From contig LNEB01000013.1 of NCBI GenBank assembly GCA_001464795.1, positions 186,001 to 250,000 of the forward strand: a stretch of DNA of 64,000 nucleotides. Reading direction: 5' to 3'. The stretch is from Bdellovibrionales bacterium Ga0074139. GTDB lineage: Bacteria; Bdellovibrionota; Bdellovibrionia; Bdellovibrionales; Bdellovibrionaceae. Below the pieces are notes generated by a model. It did not search any database, was not told the DNA's origin, and worked only from the letters and a program-made list of their open reading frames with translations. Positions 54,601-62,797 of this stretch are shown here, in pieces. Positions within the stretch are counted from its first letter, which is position 1, and every line of letters begins with the position of its first letter. Made by a program: the position numbers and the translations under genes.

Positions 54601-55535
54601 CAAGAAACCTTTTTAGACTTTACAACGTTATCAAGTTCACGACCACGGGCATTTCGTTCCACTTCTAGGCGAATGGCTTCCTCAGCCAATGCTTCACTTG
54701 GATCTTTATGCTCATCAAACTCAGAGATTTGTGCAGGATAGTTGTTACTATCAGAGCGGTACCATAATAGATCCATAGAACTTTCAAAGCGATCCACCAT
54801 AGAAACGTAGGATCTTTCAGGTGAATGAACCGTATTAAAGATATGCATCAAAAGCGAGAAGGTAATTCCAAAAATAGAAGAGTGCATGGCAAAGGCAATT
54901 TCTGCTAAGAAGCCATCCATAATTTGCTTTGTTGTCGCCATGTCAGCCATATCCATAGTTCCTAAAGCAGGAAGACCTTTTGCGATACCAATGAAGGTTC
55001 CTAAGATACCGGCCACAACAAATAGACCAGGCATAACACCTACGATGTCGTTTGTTGTCGACAATGGAAAGAATCCAAAGATTCGATTAAAACAAGGATT
55101 GTGATGAAGTGTGGCTTTTGTTATGTGCAAAAGCTTTGGAGTATCATTGGTCCACTTCAGAAACTTCAATTGTTTTAGGATGTCTTTCACAAGCCAAGCA
55201 CAGCCTTGCTTCACTAAAAACAAACGATCCGACCAGTGCATCACACGGTCATAACGACGACGTTGAAATTTTTCACGAATTTCAAAGGCTTCGTAGTAAG
55301 TCTTTTCTAAAAGTCTTTTTGTTAAGACATAAAAAGAAACATCTTTAACCTCACCCGGAGTTTGTGACTCCATGAAGTGATTGACTCTTTTTTCAAATTC
55401 ACGAGCAAACCACTCGTGCCTTTTAACGGTATAATTTATAAAATACCGAAAAAAGCAGCCAATTAAAAAGAAGGCTCCCATGATCCATGGTAGGATCGCT
55501 ACAAAAGTATCGCCTGCACCTGCTAAAAAATTCAT
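54600..55535 (-). CDS. ExbB/TolQ/MotA-like proton channel subunit
   Basis: 311 aa with three membrane segments: about 9-33, 164-187 (DIVGVMPGLFVVAGILGTFIGI, the family signature), and 210-235. The cytoplasmic loop of about 130 residues between first and second helices and the charged tail fit the ExbB/TolQ/MotA fold. Works in known systems with a single-helix partner carrying a proton-binding Asp, here the next gene upstream. Ribosome site AAGGAG 7 nt before ATG. Confidence 0.9.
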   Translation of the reverse strand: MNFLAGAGDTFVAILPWIMGAFFLIGCFFRYFINYTVKRHEWFAREFEKRVNHFMESQTPGEVKDVSFYVLTKRLLEKTYYEAFEIREKFQRRRYDRVMHWSDRLFLVKQGCAWLVKDILKQLKFLKWTNDTPKLLHITKATLHHNPCFNRIFGFFPLSTTNDIVGVMPGLFVVAGILGTFIGIAKGLPALGTMDMADMATTKQIMDGFLAEIAFAMHSSIFGITFSLLMHIFNTVHSPERSYVSMVDRFESSMDLLWYRSDSNNYPAQISEFDEHKDPSEALAEEAIRLEVERNARGRELDNVVKSKKVS

Positions 55536-55546
55536 TTTATAACTCC

Positions 55547-57289
55547 TTATTTCTTATCATCAAAACTAAATTTAATTATAACTCTTTGGGCTTTTTTACA
55601 GTCATGGGCATCACAGTAGTTTTTACTGGATGGGTTTCTGACATTCGGAAGCTTCTCTGCTAAGAAGCTTCGGCCCGTTACTTTGATCAGTGGTAGCAAA
55701 TCTTTTTGATGCTGGAAGTTGAGTCTCTCGGCATCAAAAATATGTTGGAATATGGATCTGGCTCGTTTGTAACTTAAATCCAAGTTGTAATCTACGGCAC
55801 GTCTGACTGATGGATCTAATGATTTTGGATCAATGTATTTACCTTCGAATGTGGGTGATGCAAAACCGATGATTTCAACTGAAGTAATTTTATCACGCAG
55901 TTTTCCATCAGCAAAAAGAGCTTTAGAATACTCAGGCATCGCTTTCTCTAAAACTTCTTTCATTTTTGGTTTCAACTTAGATGAGTCATTATCAAAATAA
56001 ACATCACCAAAGTTGATTACGACTTCACCTGTGCGGTCGTCGATATCTGCTTTCACACCGGCTTTAGCAAAACCATCTTTAATTCTTTTAGAAATGAGTC
56101 GTCTTGCATCAGCTTCTGCTTTCGCTCTTGCAAGGTCACCTTGAAGTTGACCAATTTGTCCCTTGGCTTGTCCCAATTGTCCTTTAGCTTGACCTAACTC
56201 ACCTTCAAGTTGTCCTAGTTTTCCTTTGGTCTGACCCAATTCTCCAGCTAACTGTCCTAGCTTTCCTTTTGTTTGTCCAAGCTCGCCTGCGAGTTGTCCC
56301 AATTGTCCTTTGGTCTGACCAAGTTCGCCTGCTAATTGACTGGCCTGTTGTTTTGTTTGTCCAAGCTCACCAGCTAACTGGTTGGCCTGCTGTTTTGTTT
56401 TAGAAAGTTCACCCAATGTTTGACCCAATTGACCTTTAGTTGCTTGAAGTTTTCCAGAAGTGGCTTGCAACTGCTCGGCTGTCATTTGTAATTCACCTTC
56501 AGTTTGAGCTAACTGACTTTTGACTTGTCCCAATTGTCCTTGAGCTGCCACCAACTCTTGCTGAAATTCTTCAGCTTGATTTTTAAGTTGTCCTAAACGC
56601 TGATCGCTTTCAGCTTTGATTTTTGCCATTTGTGCTTGGTAGGCTTTTTGAGTCATTTTGTTTTGCTGTAAAGCCTTCTTCAAATCTGCTTGTCTTTTAT
56701 TCAATGCTTTTTGAGCATCAGCAATTTTAGCTTCGTTTTCTGCTATCATGCGCTTTTTCTGATCTACGTCTTTTTCAAGAGTTGTGATTTCTTTAGTTTG
56801 TTCATCAATTTTAGAATCTTGATCTTCGATGACATTTTCACGGCGTGTAATTTTAGTTTTTGCTAAAGTGTTGGCGTTAATCATATTTCGTACGAGCTGC
56901 TGGTACTGATTCAAAGCTTTTTCTTTTGAAGCTAAATCATTAGCCTGATTTGATAATTTTTTTCTCTCATCGTTTGCTTCTTCTTGCAGCAAAGATAATT
57001 TATCCATTAACTCATTGTACTGCTGAGCCTCAGCTTCACTGGCATCTTGATTTAAATAATCTTTTTTTACACTTTCATACATAGCTAGCTGTTTTTCTAA
57101 TTCTTGAACTTTACTTGCAAGCCTCTCATTTTGTGATTGAGCATGAACTCCACTAGCACCGGTTTGTAAACTGGCAGTTACGTACAGTAATAAAAATACG
57201 ACACTCATCCCTAAGAATAAGTCAGAATAGGATGTCCAAAAGTTTCCGTCGTCAGCACCGCTCTTATGTTTGTCATAATTGAAAGACAT
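55547..57289 (-). CDS. MotB/ZorB-like stator protein with coiled coil and OmpA domain
   Basis: 580 aa. One N-terminal membrane helix (about 24-41) preceded by Asp23 (YSDLFLGMSV), the place of the proton-binding Asp in MotB/ZorB; then about 350 residues of coiled coil, including five 14-residue Gly/Gln/Leu repeats at residues 305-374; and a C-terminal OmpA-like peptidoglycan-binding domain (INFGDVYFDNDSSKL; IEIIGFASP-like segment at about 470-480). First gene of a leftward group with the ExbB-like, FHA and HIT genes. Confidence 0.9.
   Translation of the reverse strand: MSFNYDKHKSGADDGNFWTSYSDLFLGMSVVFLLLYVTASLQTGASGVHAQSQNERLASKVQELEKQLAMYESVKKDYLNQDASEAEAQQYNELMDKLSLLQEEANDERKKLSNQANDLASKEKALNQYQQLVRNMINANTLAKTKITRRENVIEDQDSKIDEQTKEITTLEKDVDQKKRMIAENEAKIADAQKALNKRQADLKKALQQNKMTQKAYQAQMAKIKAESDQRLGQLKNQAEEFQQELVAAQGQLGQVKSQLAQTEGELQMTAEQLQATSGKLQATKGQLGQTLGELSKTKQQANQLAGELGQTKQQASQLAGELGQTKGQLGQLAGELGQTKGKLGQLAGELGQTKGKLGQLEGELGQAKGQLGQAKGQIGQLQGDLARAKAEADARRLISKRIKDGFAKAGVKADIDDRTGEVVINFGDVYFDNDSSKLKPKMKEVLEKAMPEYSKALFADGKLRDKITSVEIIGFASPTFEGKYIDPKSLDPSVRRAVDYNLDLSYKRARSIFQHIFDAERLNFQHQKDLLPLIKVTGRSFLAEKLPNVRNPSSKNYCDAHDCKKAQRVIIKFSFDDKK
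56168..56377. repeat. Five tandem 42-bp (14-residue) coding repeats
   Basis: Residues 305-374 of the MotB/OmpA-like protein read as five units of LAGELGQTKxxxxQ (variants: QQAS, GQLG, GKLG, GKLG; last unit LEGELGQAKGQLGQ). The 14-residue period is two heptads, so it extends the coiled coil. Tandem repeats of this sort can change number by slippage or recombination. Confidence 0.85.
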
Positions 57290-57428
57290 GAAAACCCCTT
57301 TTCTACCTACTGCTTATCGTGAAAAGTTGAACTTTTTTACACTCGACCATGGACTAAAAGGTTTAGGATCTGGACTAGGCTTAAGTAGGACCTGATGATA
57401 GCTTCATGAATCATCAAGGAGATGCCAC

Positions 57429-57809
57429 ATGAAGTTTACACTTATTTTGTTACTGATCGGACAATTAGGTTATGCCACTGAAGCCCAGGACGTAAAAAAC
57501 AAAGCCAAAGAAACGGCTGACGTTGCGATGGAATACACAAAGGAACAAAAAGAAGCTTTTGTAAAAGAAATGGAAAAAAATCTATCTGATTTAAAGCAAA
57601 AGATTTCTAAATTAAAAAATCAAGCCAGTGATAAGAAAGACTCAACGGTTGATGCTTTGGAAAAAAAGCAGAAAAGCCTTGAAAGTGATTTAGCCCAAAT
57701 TAAAAAGTCCAGTGGCAGTGCTTGGGGAAAACTAAGTACTGGCATGTCCAAGGCTTGGACAGAAGTTAAGACTTCCCTGGCAGATGCCAAGGAAGAATTA
57801 ACGAAATAA
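57429..57809 (+). CDS. Small secreted coiled-coil protein
   Basis: 126 aa with a signal peptide (MKFTLILLLIGQLGYATEA; cleavage near residue 16-18) and a Lys/Glu/Asp/Ala-rich amphipathic helical mature part (KEMEKNLSDLKQKISKLKNQ). AAGGAGA 5-7 nt before ATG. Resembles apolipoprotein-like or periplasmic stress proteins in composition, but no family is recognised. Divergent from the envelope-motor operon, 139 bp apart. Confidence 0.75.
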   Translation: MKFTLILLLIGQLGYATEAQDVKNKAKETADVAMEYTKEQKEAFVKEMEKNLSDLKQKISKLKNQASDKKDSTVDALEKKQKSLESDLAQIKKSSGSAWGKLSTGMSKAWTEVKTSLADAKEELTK

Positions 57810-58934
57810 TTATTTTGTTAAGCCTGATTTACCGACCCATTTTCCACGTGGTCGGTAGATTCGGTTATTGGCGTATTGTTCTTGAGCGTGTGCACACCAT
57901 CCTGCAATTCTTGAAACTGCAAATATAGGTGTATAAACATCAGTAGGAATTCCCATGCAGTAATAAACCGTCGCAGAGTAGAAATCCACATTCGGCATCA
58001 ATCCTTTTTCACTGAACATCGTATCATCGATCAATGCTGACATTTGGTACCAAATGGGTTCACCAATTTCTGCCGTCATTTTTTCGGACATCTTTCTTAA
58101 AATAGCAGCCCGCGGATCCCCGTTTTTATAAACACGGTGACCAATTCCCATGACTTTTTCTTTTGCTTGTAAGGCATCTTTAACAAAGGCCTGAGCCTTT
58201 TCAATGGTGCCGATCTTTTTAAGCATAATCATGACTTGTTCGTTGGCTCCTCCGTGCAATGGGCCTTTAAGCGCACCAATGGCAGAAACAATGGCAGAAT
58301 GTAAATCTGAAAGTGAAGACGCTGTGACTCGTGTTGCAAAAGCAGAACAATTGAGTTCATGATCGGCATGAAGAATTAAACAAGTATCAAATACTTTTAC
58401 GTGATCAGCTTTAGGCTCTGTACCCTTAAGCATGTACATAAAATTCCAAGCCATTGATTTATCTTTTTTAGGAGCCAATAGTTCACGTTTATTTCGAATA
58501 GCTTCAAAAGCGCAAACAATGGTGCCCATTTTAGCTGTTAACCGTAACGATTTTCTTTTAAAAGCTGCTGTATCCATATCATTGGCGTCTTTATCCCAAT
58601 GAGCTAATAATGATACAGCCGTTCTTAGCCATGCCATGGGATGAACATTCTGAGTCGGAAGATTTTTTAGAACATTGATGAAATCTGCTGGAAGTTCCAT
58701 TTCAGAAACAAGCTGAGCTTTAAATTGAGTCAATTCTTCAGCAGTGGGTAATTTATCATTCCAAAGAAGATAAATCACTTCTTCGAAAGTTGATTTCTCA
58801 GCTAAATTTTCAATGGTATATCCACGGTAGTTAAGCGTATTTCCTTGGATGGAAGAAACTGCCGTCGAGCAAGCGACAATTCCTTCAAGACCTTTATCAA
58901 GTGCCCCTTCAAATATTTGAACTTCAGATGCCAT
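57810..58934 (-). CDS. gltA: Citrate synthase
   Basis: 374 aa, short (type I, Gram-positive-like) citrate synthase condensing acetyl-CoA and oxaloacetate. Motifs: GLEGIVACSTAVSSIQG, the catalytic His region HGGANEQ and GHRVYKNGDPRA, Asp region SALIDDTMF, RPRGKWVG at the end. The length is that of the non-allosteric dimeric form rather than the hexameric type II of enterobacteria. AGAAAGGGC before ATG. Confidence 0.96.
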   Translation of the reverse strand: MASEVQIFEGALDKGLEGIVACSTAVSSIQGNTLNYRGYTIENLAEKSTFEEVIYLLWNDKLPTAEELTQFKAQLVSEMELPADFINVLKNLPTQNVHPMAWLRTAVSLLAHWDKDANDMDTAAFKRKSLRLTAKMGTIVCAFEAIRNKRELLAPKKDKSMAWNFMYMLKGTEPKADHVKVFDTCLILHADHELNCSAFATRVTASSLSDLHSAIVSAIGALKGPLHGGANEQVMIMLKKIGTIEKAQAFVKDALQAKEKVMGIGHRVYKNGDPRAAILRKMSEKMTAEIGEPIWYQMSALIDDTMFSEKGLMPNVDFYSATVYYCMGIPTDVYTPIFAVSRIAGWCAHAQEQYANNRIYRPRGKWVGKSGLTK

Positions 58935-58992
58935 GGTAAGCCCTTTCTAGTATTGAGTATGAAACTCTCTATTTTTAACATTGATCAAGATA

Positions 58993-59850
58993 CTAGGCTA
59001 GCTTAATGATCTTTTCTTGGACTTCGATGATGATCAGACTTTGATCACGTTCAATTTCTGCATCATTTAAAAAGTTTTTTTGTTGATAAAGAATTTCATT
59101 ACGAACCTCATGAATGGATTTGTTAGCTGAAGATCGCCATGCGTCGATCATTCGCTCGGGACCCCATGGTTCACCGCGCAGGTTTTGTGATGCAACAAGG
59201 CTGGGGGAACTTAAAAGCAGCCTATCCTGGGGCTCCAGCGACAAACTACTAGTGGTAAATTGAGACTTAAAACCAAGACTTAACTCTGGGACAATGGGAT
59301 TCAAAAAGTCTAGACTGGTACGGTTGGCTGTCTGCCGGTAAGCCGATATTAATCCTGAGGAACTGTAATCAAGTTTTAAAGTTTTCCTATCTACAGTGGC
59401 ATAAAAAAAACTGGCTTTGTCTTTTTCTTTGAAGCTAGGCAAAAGTTCATCAGCCATCGTTTGCAAAAACTCATGGGGCTTCATTCCCTTTTTGGCTTCT
59501 ATTTGGGTCGAGTATTTAATTAAAAGTCCCATCAAAGCAGAGGAAACCGTGTAGCCAGAACAGCTGGATAGAAAAATACCAAATTTCCACTTGTCATCAT
59601 GTTCGAAAATATCAAAGTAATCACCACCGAACTTAGATCCAGGAATAAACTTTGAGCTGAATTCAAAACCCTTAATTCGTGGCAATTCCGTAGGCACTAA
59701 TTTTTTTTGTAATTTAATGGCCCAATCCAAGTCTGAGGAAATTTCAGAGGCCAGCTGCAAAAGCTTATCATTAGCTTGCCTAAGAAGTTTTTCATAACCC
59801 ATGACCTGACTTTCAAGTTCAGAAATTCTTTTAAGTAATTCAGCTGACAT
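58993..59850 (-). CDS. SpoIIE-type PP2C phosphatase homologue, degenerate active site
   Basis: 285 aa: coiled coil (about 5-40), then an SpoIIE-like PP2C domain. The first metal motif GGDYFD (75-80) is intact, but the second (DxSGHG) reads SSCSGYT (Ser96 at the Asp place) and the C-terminal TDG reads SPS (Pro216 at the Asp place). Catalytic loss is therefore predicted. Such domains commonly set anti-sigma antagonist switches. Lies between the membrane protein gene and gltA. Confidence 0.85.
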   Translation of the reverse strand: MSAELLKRISELESQVMGYEKLLRQANDKLLQLASEISSDLDWAIKLQKKLVPTELPRIKGFEFSSKFIPGSKFGGDYFDIFEHDDKWKFGIFLSSCSGYTVSSALMGLLIKYSTQIEAKKGMKPHEFLQTMADELLPSFKEKDKASFFYATVDRKTLKLDYSSSGLISAYRQTANRTSLDFLNPIVPELSLGFKSQFTTSSLSLEPQDRLLLSSPSLVASQNLRGEPWGPERMIDAWRSSANKSIHEVRNEILYQQKNFLNDAEIERDQSLIIIEVQEKIIKLA

Positions 59851-59859
59851 ACACCTAGA

Positions 59860-61020
59860 CTAGGTGTGAGCTTTCAATTGTTCAATCATGCTTTTCAAAG
59901 TCTCGACCTCAATGAGCATTTTCTTAAAAAATGGTTTGGGAATCAATTTTATTTCGTCCGCTGTTAATTCAGACTTGGACCTTTGTAAGCTATCCAGTTT
60001 TTTTTGAGCTTTCTGTAAACGCAAATCGGTTTGTGAAAAAATCCAACCACTGTTATGAAATTGCTTCGGATTGAAATAAAGGGGTTCGATATCAGAAGGC
60101 TCTACACTTTTTAGCTGAAATCGAAAGTGCCCCCAAAGCATCAACACAATCGTATAAAAAACTTCTAACAATGCCCAGCAACTGAAGAACAGAATTTTTT
60201 TATCTTCGATGCCACCCATAATACGAATATTAAGCCAACCTGCACCCCGAACCATTAACAGGAAGGATAAAAATGAGAGCCCAACTAACATTAAAATAGC
60301 GAGAGCTTCTAAAAAAAGACTTTTCCCAAGCTGAGATTGAGATTTGGCCCAGTAGGTCCATAGAATCATCCATCCCAATAATTCTCCGAATAGAAGACCA
60401 ATGGCGTTGGTAACAGGTAATGCCCCGGAGAAGAACAACAAAGCTGATAAAATAAGGAGCGCAAATTCTAACTTCAAAATCACTGTGATTACCGCCGAAG
60501 CCACTATGAGCCCCAGAAGCACAGGCCATCTTGCATCAGATAATAAATAAACAATTGATAGCTCTTCAGAAGAGTATATCCACTTGGACAAAGTATAAAA
60601 TGAAAATTGAAAAACAACTAAAAAGCTAGCAGCTAAAAACAGAATCTGCAGCACTGATTTTAATTTTTTTGAAAAGAAAAATAGCAACGCTCCACCTAGA
60701 ATTAGTAGGACGATAACAGATTCTTGCATAAGACTTAAAAGTAGCATCAAGCCAATCAGTTTGACTGATAATCGATTCATACAAATAAGAAGCAATGATT
60801 CCCTAAAAGTAATAATTCCCAACTCTAAATTAATTTGCGCTTGGAAAAAAAGATTTCGCGGTGACAATGTCATCCACTGAGTTTTTATTGTTTTAACTAT
60901 CAATGGAATTGGCTTCTGAGGAACAGAATCCAAATCACGCCATAATAGTTCTCTGAGTTTTGTTTGCAGCATCCAGTAAAGTAATAATACCAACAAGTAG
61001 CTTAAAAGGGCTGCTATCAT
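59860..61020 (-). CDS. Uncharacterised polytopic membrane protein
   Basis: 386 aa with about ten hydrophobic segments between residues 1 and 290 and a soluble, lysine-rich C-terminal part of about 90 residues with a coiled coil (LRLQKAQKKLDSLQRSK). No transporter motif recognised. Overlaps rsmJ by 4 bp, and the SpoIIE-like gene follows after 9 bp, so it may supply a membrane input to that protein; this is inference from order only. Confidence 0.65.
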   Translation of the reverse strand: MIAALLSYLLVLLLYWMLQTKLRELLWRDLDSVPQKPIPLIVKTIKTQWMTLSPRNLFFQAQINLELGIITFRESLLLICMNRLSVKLIGLMLLLSLMQESVIVLLILGGALLFFFSKKLKSVLQILFLAASFLVVFQFSFYTLSKWIYSSEELSIVYLLSDARWPVLLGLIVASAVITVILKLEFALLILSALLFFSGALPVTNAIGLLFGELLGWMILWTYWAKSQSQLGKSLFLEALAILMLVGLSFLSFLLMVRGAGWLNIRIMGGIEDKKILFFSCWALLEVFYTIVLMLWGHFRFQLKSVEPSDIEPLYFNPKQFHNSGWIFSQTDLRLQKAQKKLDSLQRSKSELTADEIKLIPKPFFKKMLIEVETLKSMIEQLKAHT

Positions 61021-61760
61021 GAACTCTCCTGTGATTTATAAACATCAAAGCGCATCAATTTAGTTTCAATTGTGTAAGAAACCTGAGGCAACAAAGCAGG
61101 AGCCTTCAAAGGTCTTTTAACAACAACTCTTTCAAATTTTTTTGAAATGGCAAGAGCGAGGGTTTCACTTGCATCATCGTCAGAGCCCACAAGTTTACGA
61201 AAAAAAACCATTTCCTGCCTGGGTAGTGCTGATTTTTTTTTATGAGGAAACATGGGATCAAAATAGGCAGCTGTTTTTTCAGGAGTGTTCAAGCTTTTTA
61301 AAAATTCCTGGGCACTGGAGTGAACAAAATCAATTTTTTTAACAAATTCTCGAGTGGAATTTTTTTGAGCCTGCCGGACTAACAAAGCCATAAGTGGATG
61401 ACGCTCGATGGACGTAACAGTAAAGCCATTTTGTGCTAGAAACAAAGAATCAATGGCAAGTCCCATACTTAGATCAATGACGTTTCGAATGCCTTTTGAA
61501 TAACCCAGCGCTTTTAATAAGGGATCAGAAGACTTGCTGGTTTTACGGTGATAGTCGACACGGTTCAAATCAAAATCAAAGCATAAGTGATGACCATCGT
61601 GGGATTTTAATTGAATTTGATTTTCATTTTTTACTAAAGTGAGTTCTGCAGCATCATCAGATGAAATTCCAAAATTGGATCTTAAATCTTGAATTTCATC
61701 CTGACTCCAATCACCTTGAAGTTTTACTGAGCCCACAAAAATACCAAGGGTGCCAACCAA
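61017..61760 (-). CDS. rsmJ: 16S rRNA (guanine1516-N2)-methyltransferase RsmJ
   Basis: Up to 247 aa. SAM-dependent enzyme with VIDLSMGLAIDSLFLAQNG (SAM loop), IERHPLMALLV and the catalytic block AYFDPMFPHKKKSALPRQEM, which is the RsmJ-specific signature. The start at 61760 is a TTG, a GTG at 61736 is an alternative. It overlaps the UbiA-like gene by up to 37 bp. The N-terminal 30 residues are less certain. Confidence 0.88.
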   Translation of the reverse strand: MVGTLGIFVGSVKLQGDWSQDEIQDLRSNFGISSDDAAELTLVKNENQIQLKSHDGHHLCFDFDLNRVDYHRKTSKSSDPLLKALGYSKGIRNVIDLSMGLAIDSLFLAQNGFTVTSIERHPLMALLVRQAQKNSTREFVKKIDFVHSSAQEFLKSLNTPEKTAAYFDPMFPHKKKSALPRQEMVFFRKLVGSDDDASETLALAISKKFERVVVKRPLKAPALLPQVSYTIETKLMRFDVYKSQESS

Positions 61761-62797
61761 GCTTTAAAAAGAAGCTCGGTGGCCCAAAGAAGTAAAAAAA
61801 TAAGATACAGTTGGTGGCCTTGCATACAGACCTTTTCGATGTCAGATCCCACAGGGCTTTTAATAAGAAGTAATTTTTTTCGCCACTGAAAACTAAAATA
61901 AGTAATGATTAAGACGGTTCCCAACCAAACAGAAATCTGTGAGGTGAATAGACTCCAGATGGAAAATGCCATAATGGATGATCCCCAAACCCACCAAAGC
62001 GTTTGAGCGGATTGATCAAAACTTTGACTGGTGATCAGATTTCTTTCTTTTGCTCGGGTTTGTTCGAAGTAGTTTTGGAAGTGATCAATTTGCAAACTAA
62101 AAAAAATAAAAAAGCTCCATACAAAGCCAAACACCAAAGACTCAACAAGTGGTAAAATTCCAAATGCCAATAAAGGTCCTGCTGTTAGGCTTAGGCAAAG
62201 ATCACGAAAAAAACGATTTTTCTTTTGTGAACCATAGAAGTAGCCAAAATAAAATAGAACTCCTGTTCCAATTAATGAAAAGATTCTGAAAGGTTCAAGG
62301 ATTAATGGAATAAGTCCAAAACCAAAAGCAACCCCTGCTAGTTTTTGGATTCTTGCCTGAACTTCTGATACTCCAACAGAGCCAGTTTTTAAAAGACTTA
62401 AACTTTTTGAATCCCGAAGTCTGTCATAGCCTGAGATAAAATCTTGAGTATCAATTTTGAGTTGAACGGCAAAAAAACTAACAACTAGGCCAGCGGCGAT
62501 AAATATGATTTCAAGAGATGAAAGATTGGGTTTGTTCCAATTGGTAATTAAAAAGTAAAATAAAGGGAACAAAACAAGTAGCAAATGGCGAGCTTTAACA
62601 GTTTTACGAAACATGCTAGCCCAAGTTAATTGAGGTAAAGAACTTCGATCGACAATTTTAAAGGTCACTTCTTCTTTTAGCTCACCGACCAACAAAGACT
62701 GAACGGGAATGGCTCTTTCAGTTTTTGAAAATTGACCCGAGATCAATTGATCAAAACGAAGTTCACCTCGGGTGGCTGTTTCAAATCGATGTTTCAC
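61724..62797 (-). CDS. UbiA-family prenyltransferase-like membrane protein
   Basis: 357 aa with about eight membrane segments. A soluble N-terminal part (about 1-60), then the UbiA-like membrane region; the first Asp-rich site is LKIDTQDFISGYDRLRDS, which differs from the usual NDxxDxxxD by losing the Asn. A polyprenyl synthase gene lies upstream (GTGA overlap), consistent with quinone or cell-wall lipid synthesis. Family call moderate. Confidence 0.65.
   Translation of the reverse strand: MKHRFETATRGELRFDQLISGQFSKTERAIPVQSLLVGELKEEVTFKIVDRSSLPQLTWASMFRKTVKARHLLLVLFPLFYFLITNWNKPNLSSLEIIFIAAGLVVSFFAVQLKIDTQDFISGYDRLRDSKSLSLLKTGSVGVSEVQARIQKLAGVAFGFGLIPLILEPFRIFSLIGTGVLFYFGYFYGSQKKNRFFRDLCLSLTAGPLLAFGILPLVESLVFGFVWSFFIFFSLQIDHFQNYFEQTRAKERNLITSQSFDQSAQTLWWVWGSSIMAFSIWSLFTSQISVWLGTVLIITYFSFQWRKKLLLIKSPVGSDIEKVCMQGHQLYLIFLLLWATELLFKAWLAPLVFLWAQ

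Noticed and set aside
52108-57289. A complete Zorya anti-phage system
   Set aside because: Only ZorA/ZorB-like members are present; no ZorC, ZorD or ZorE helicase/nuclease gene is seen, and the third gene is an FHA protein. The motor interpretation is kept, the defence label is not.
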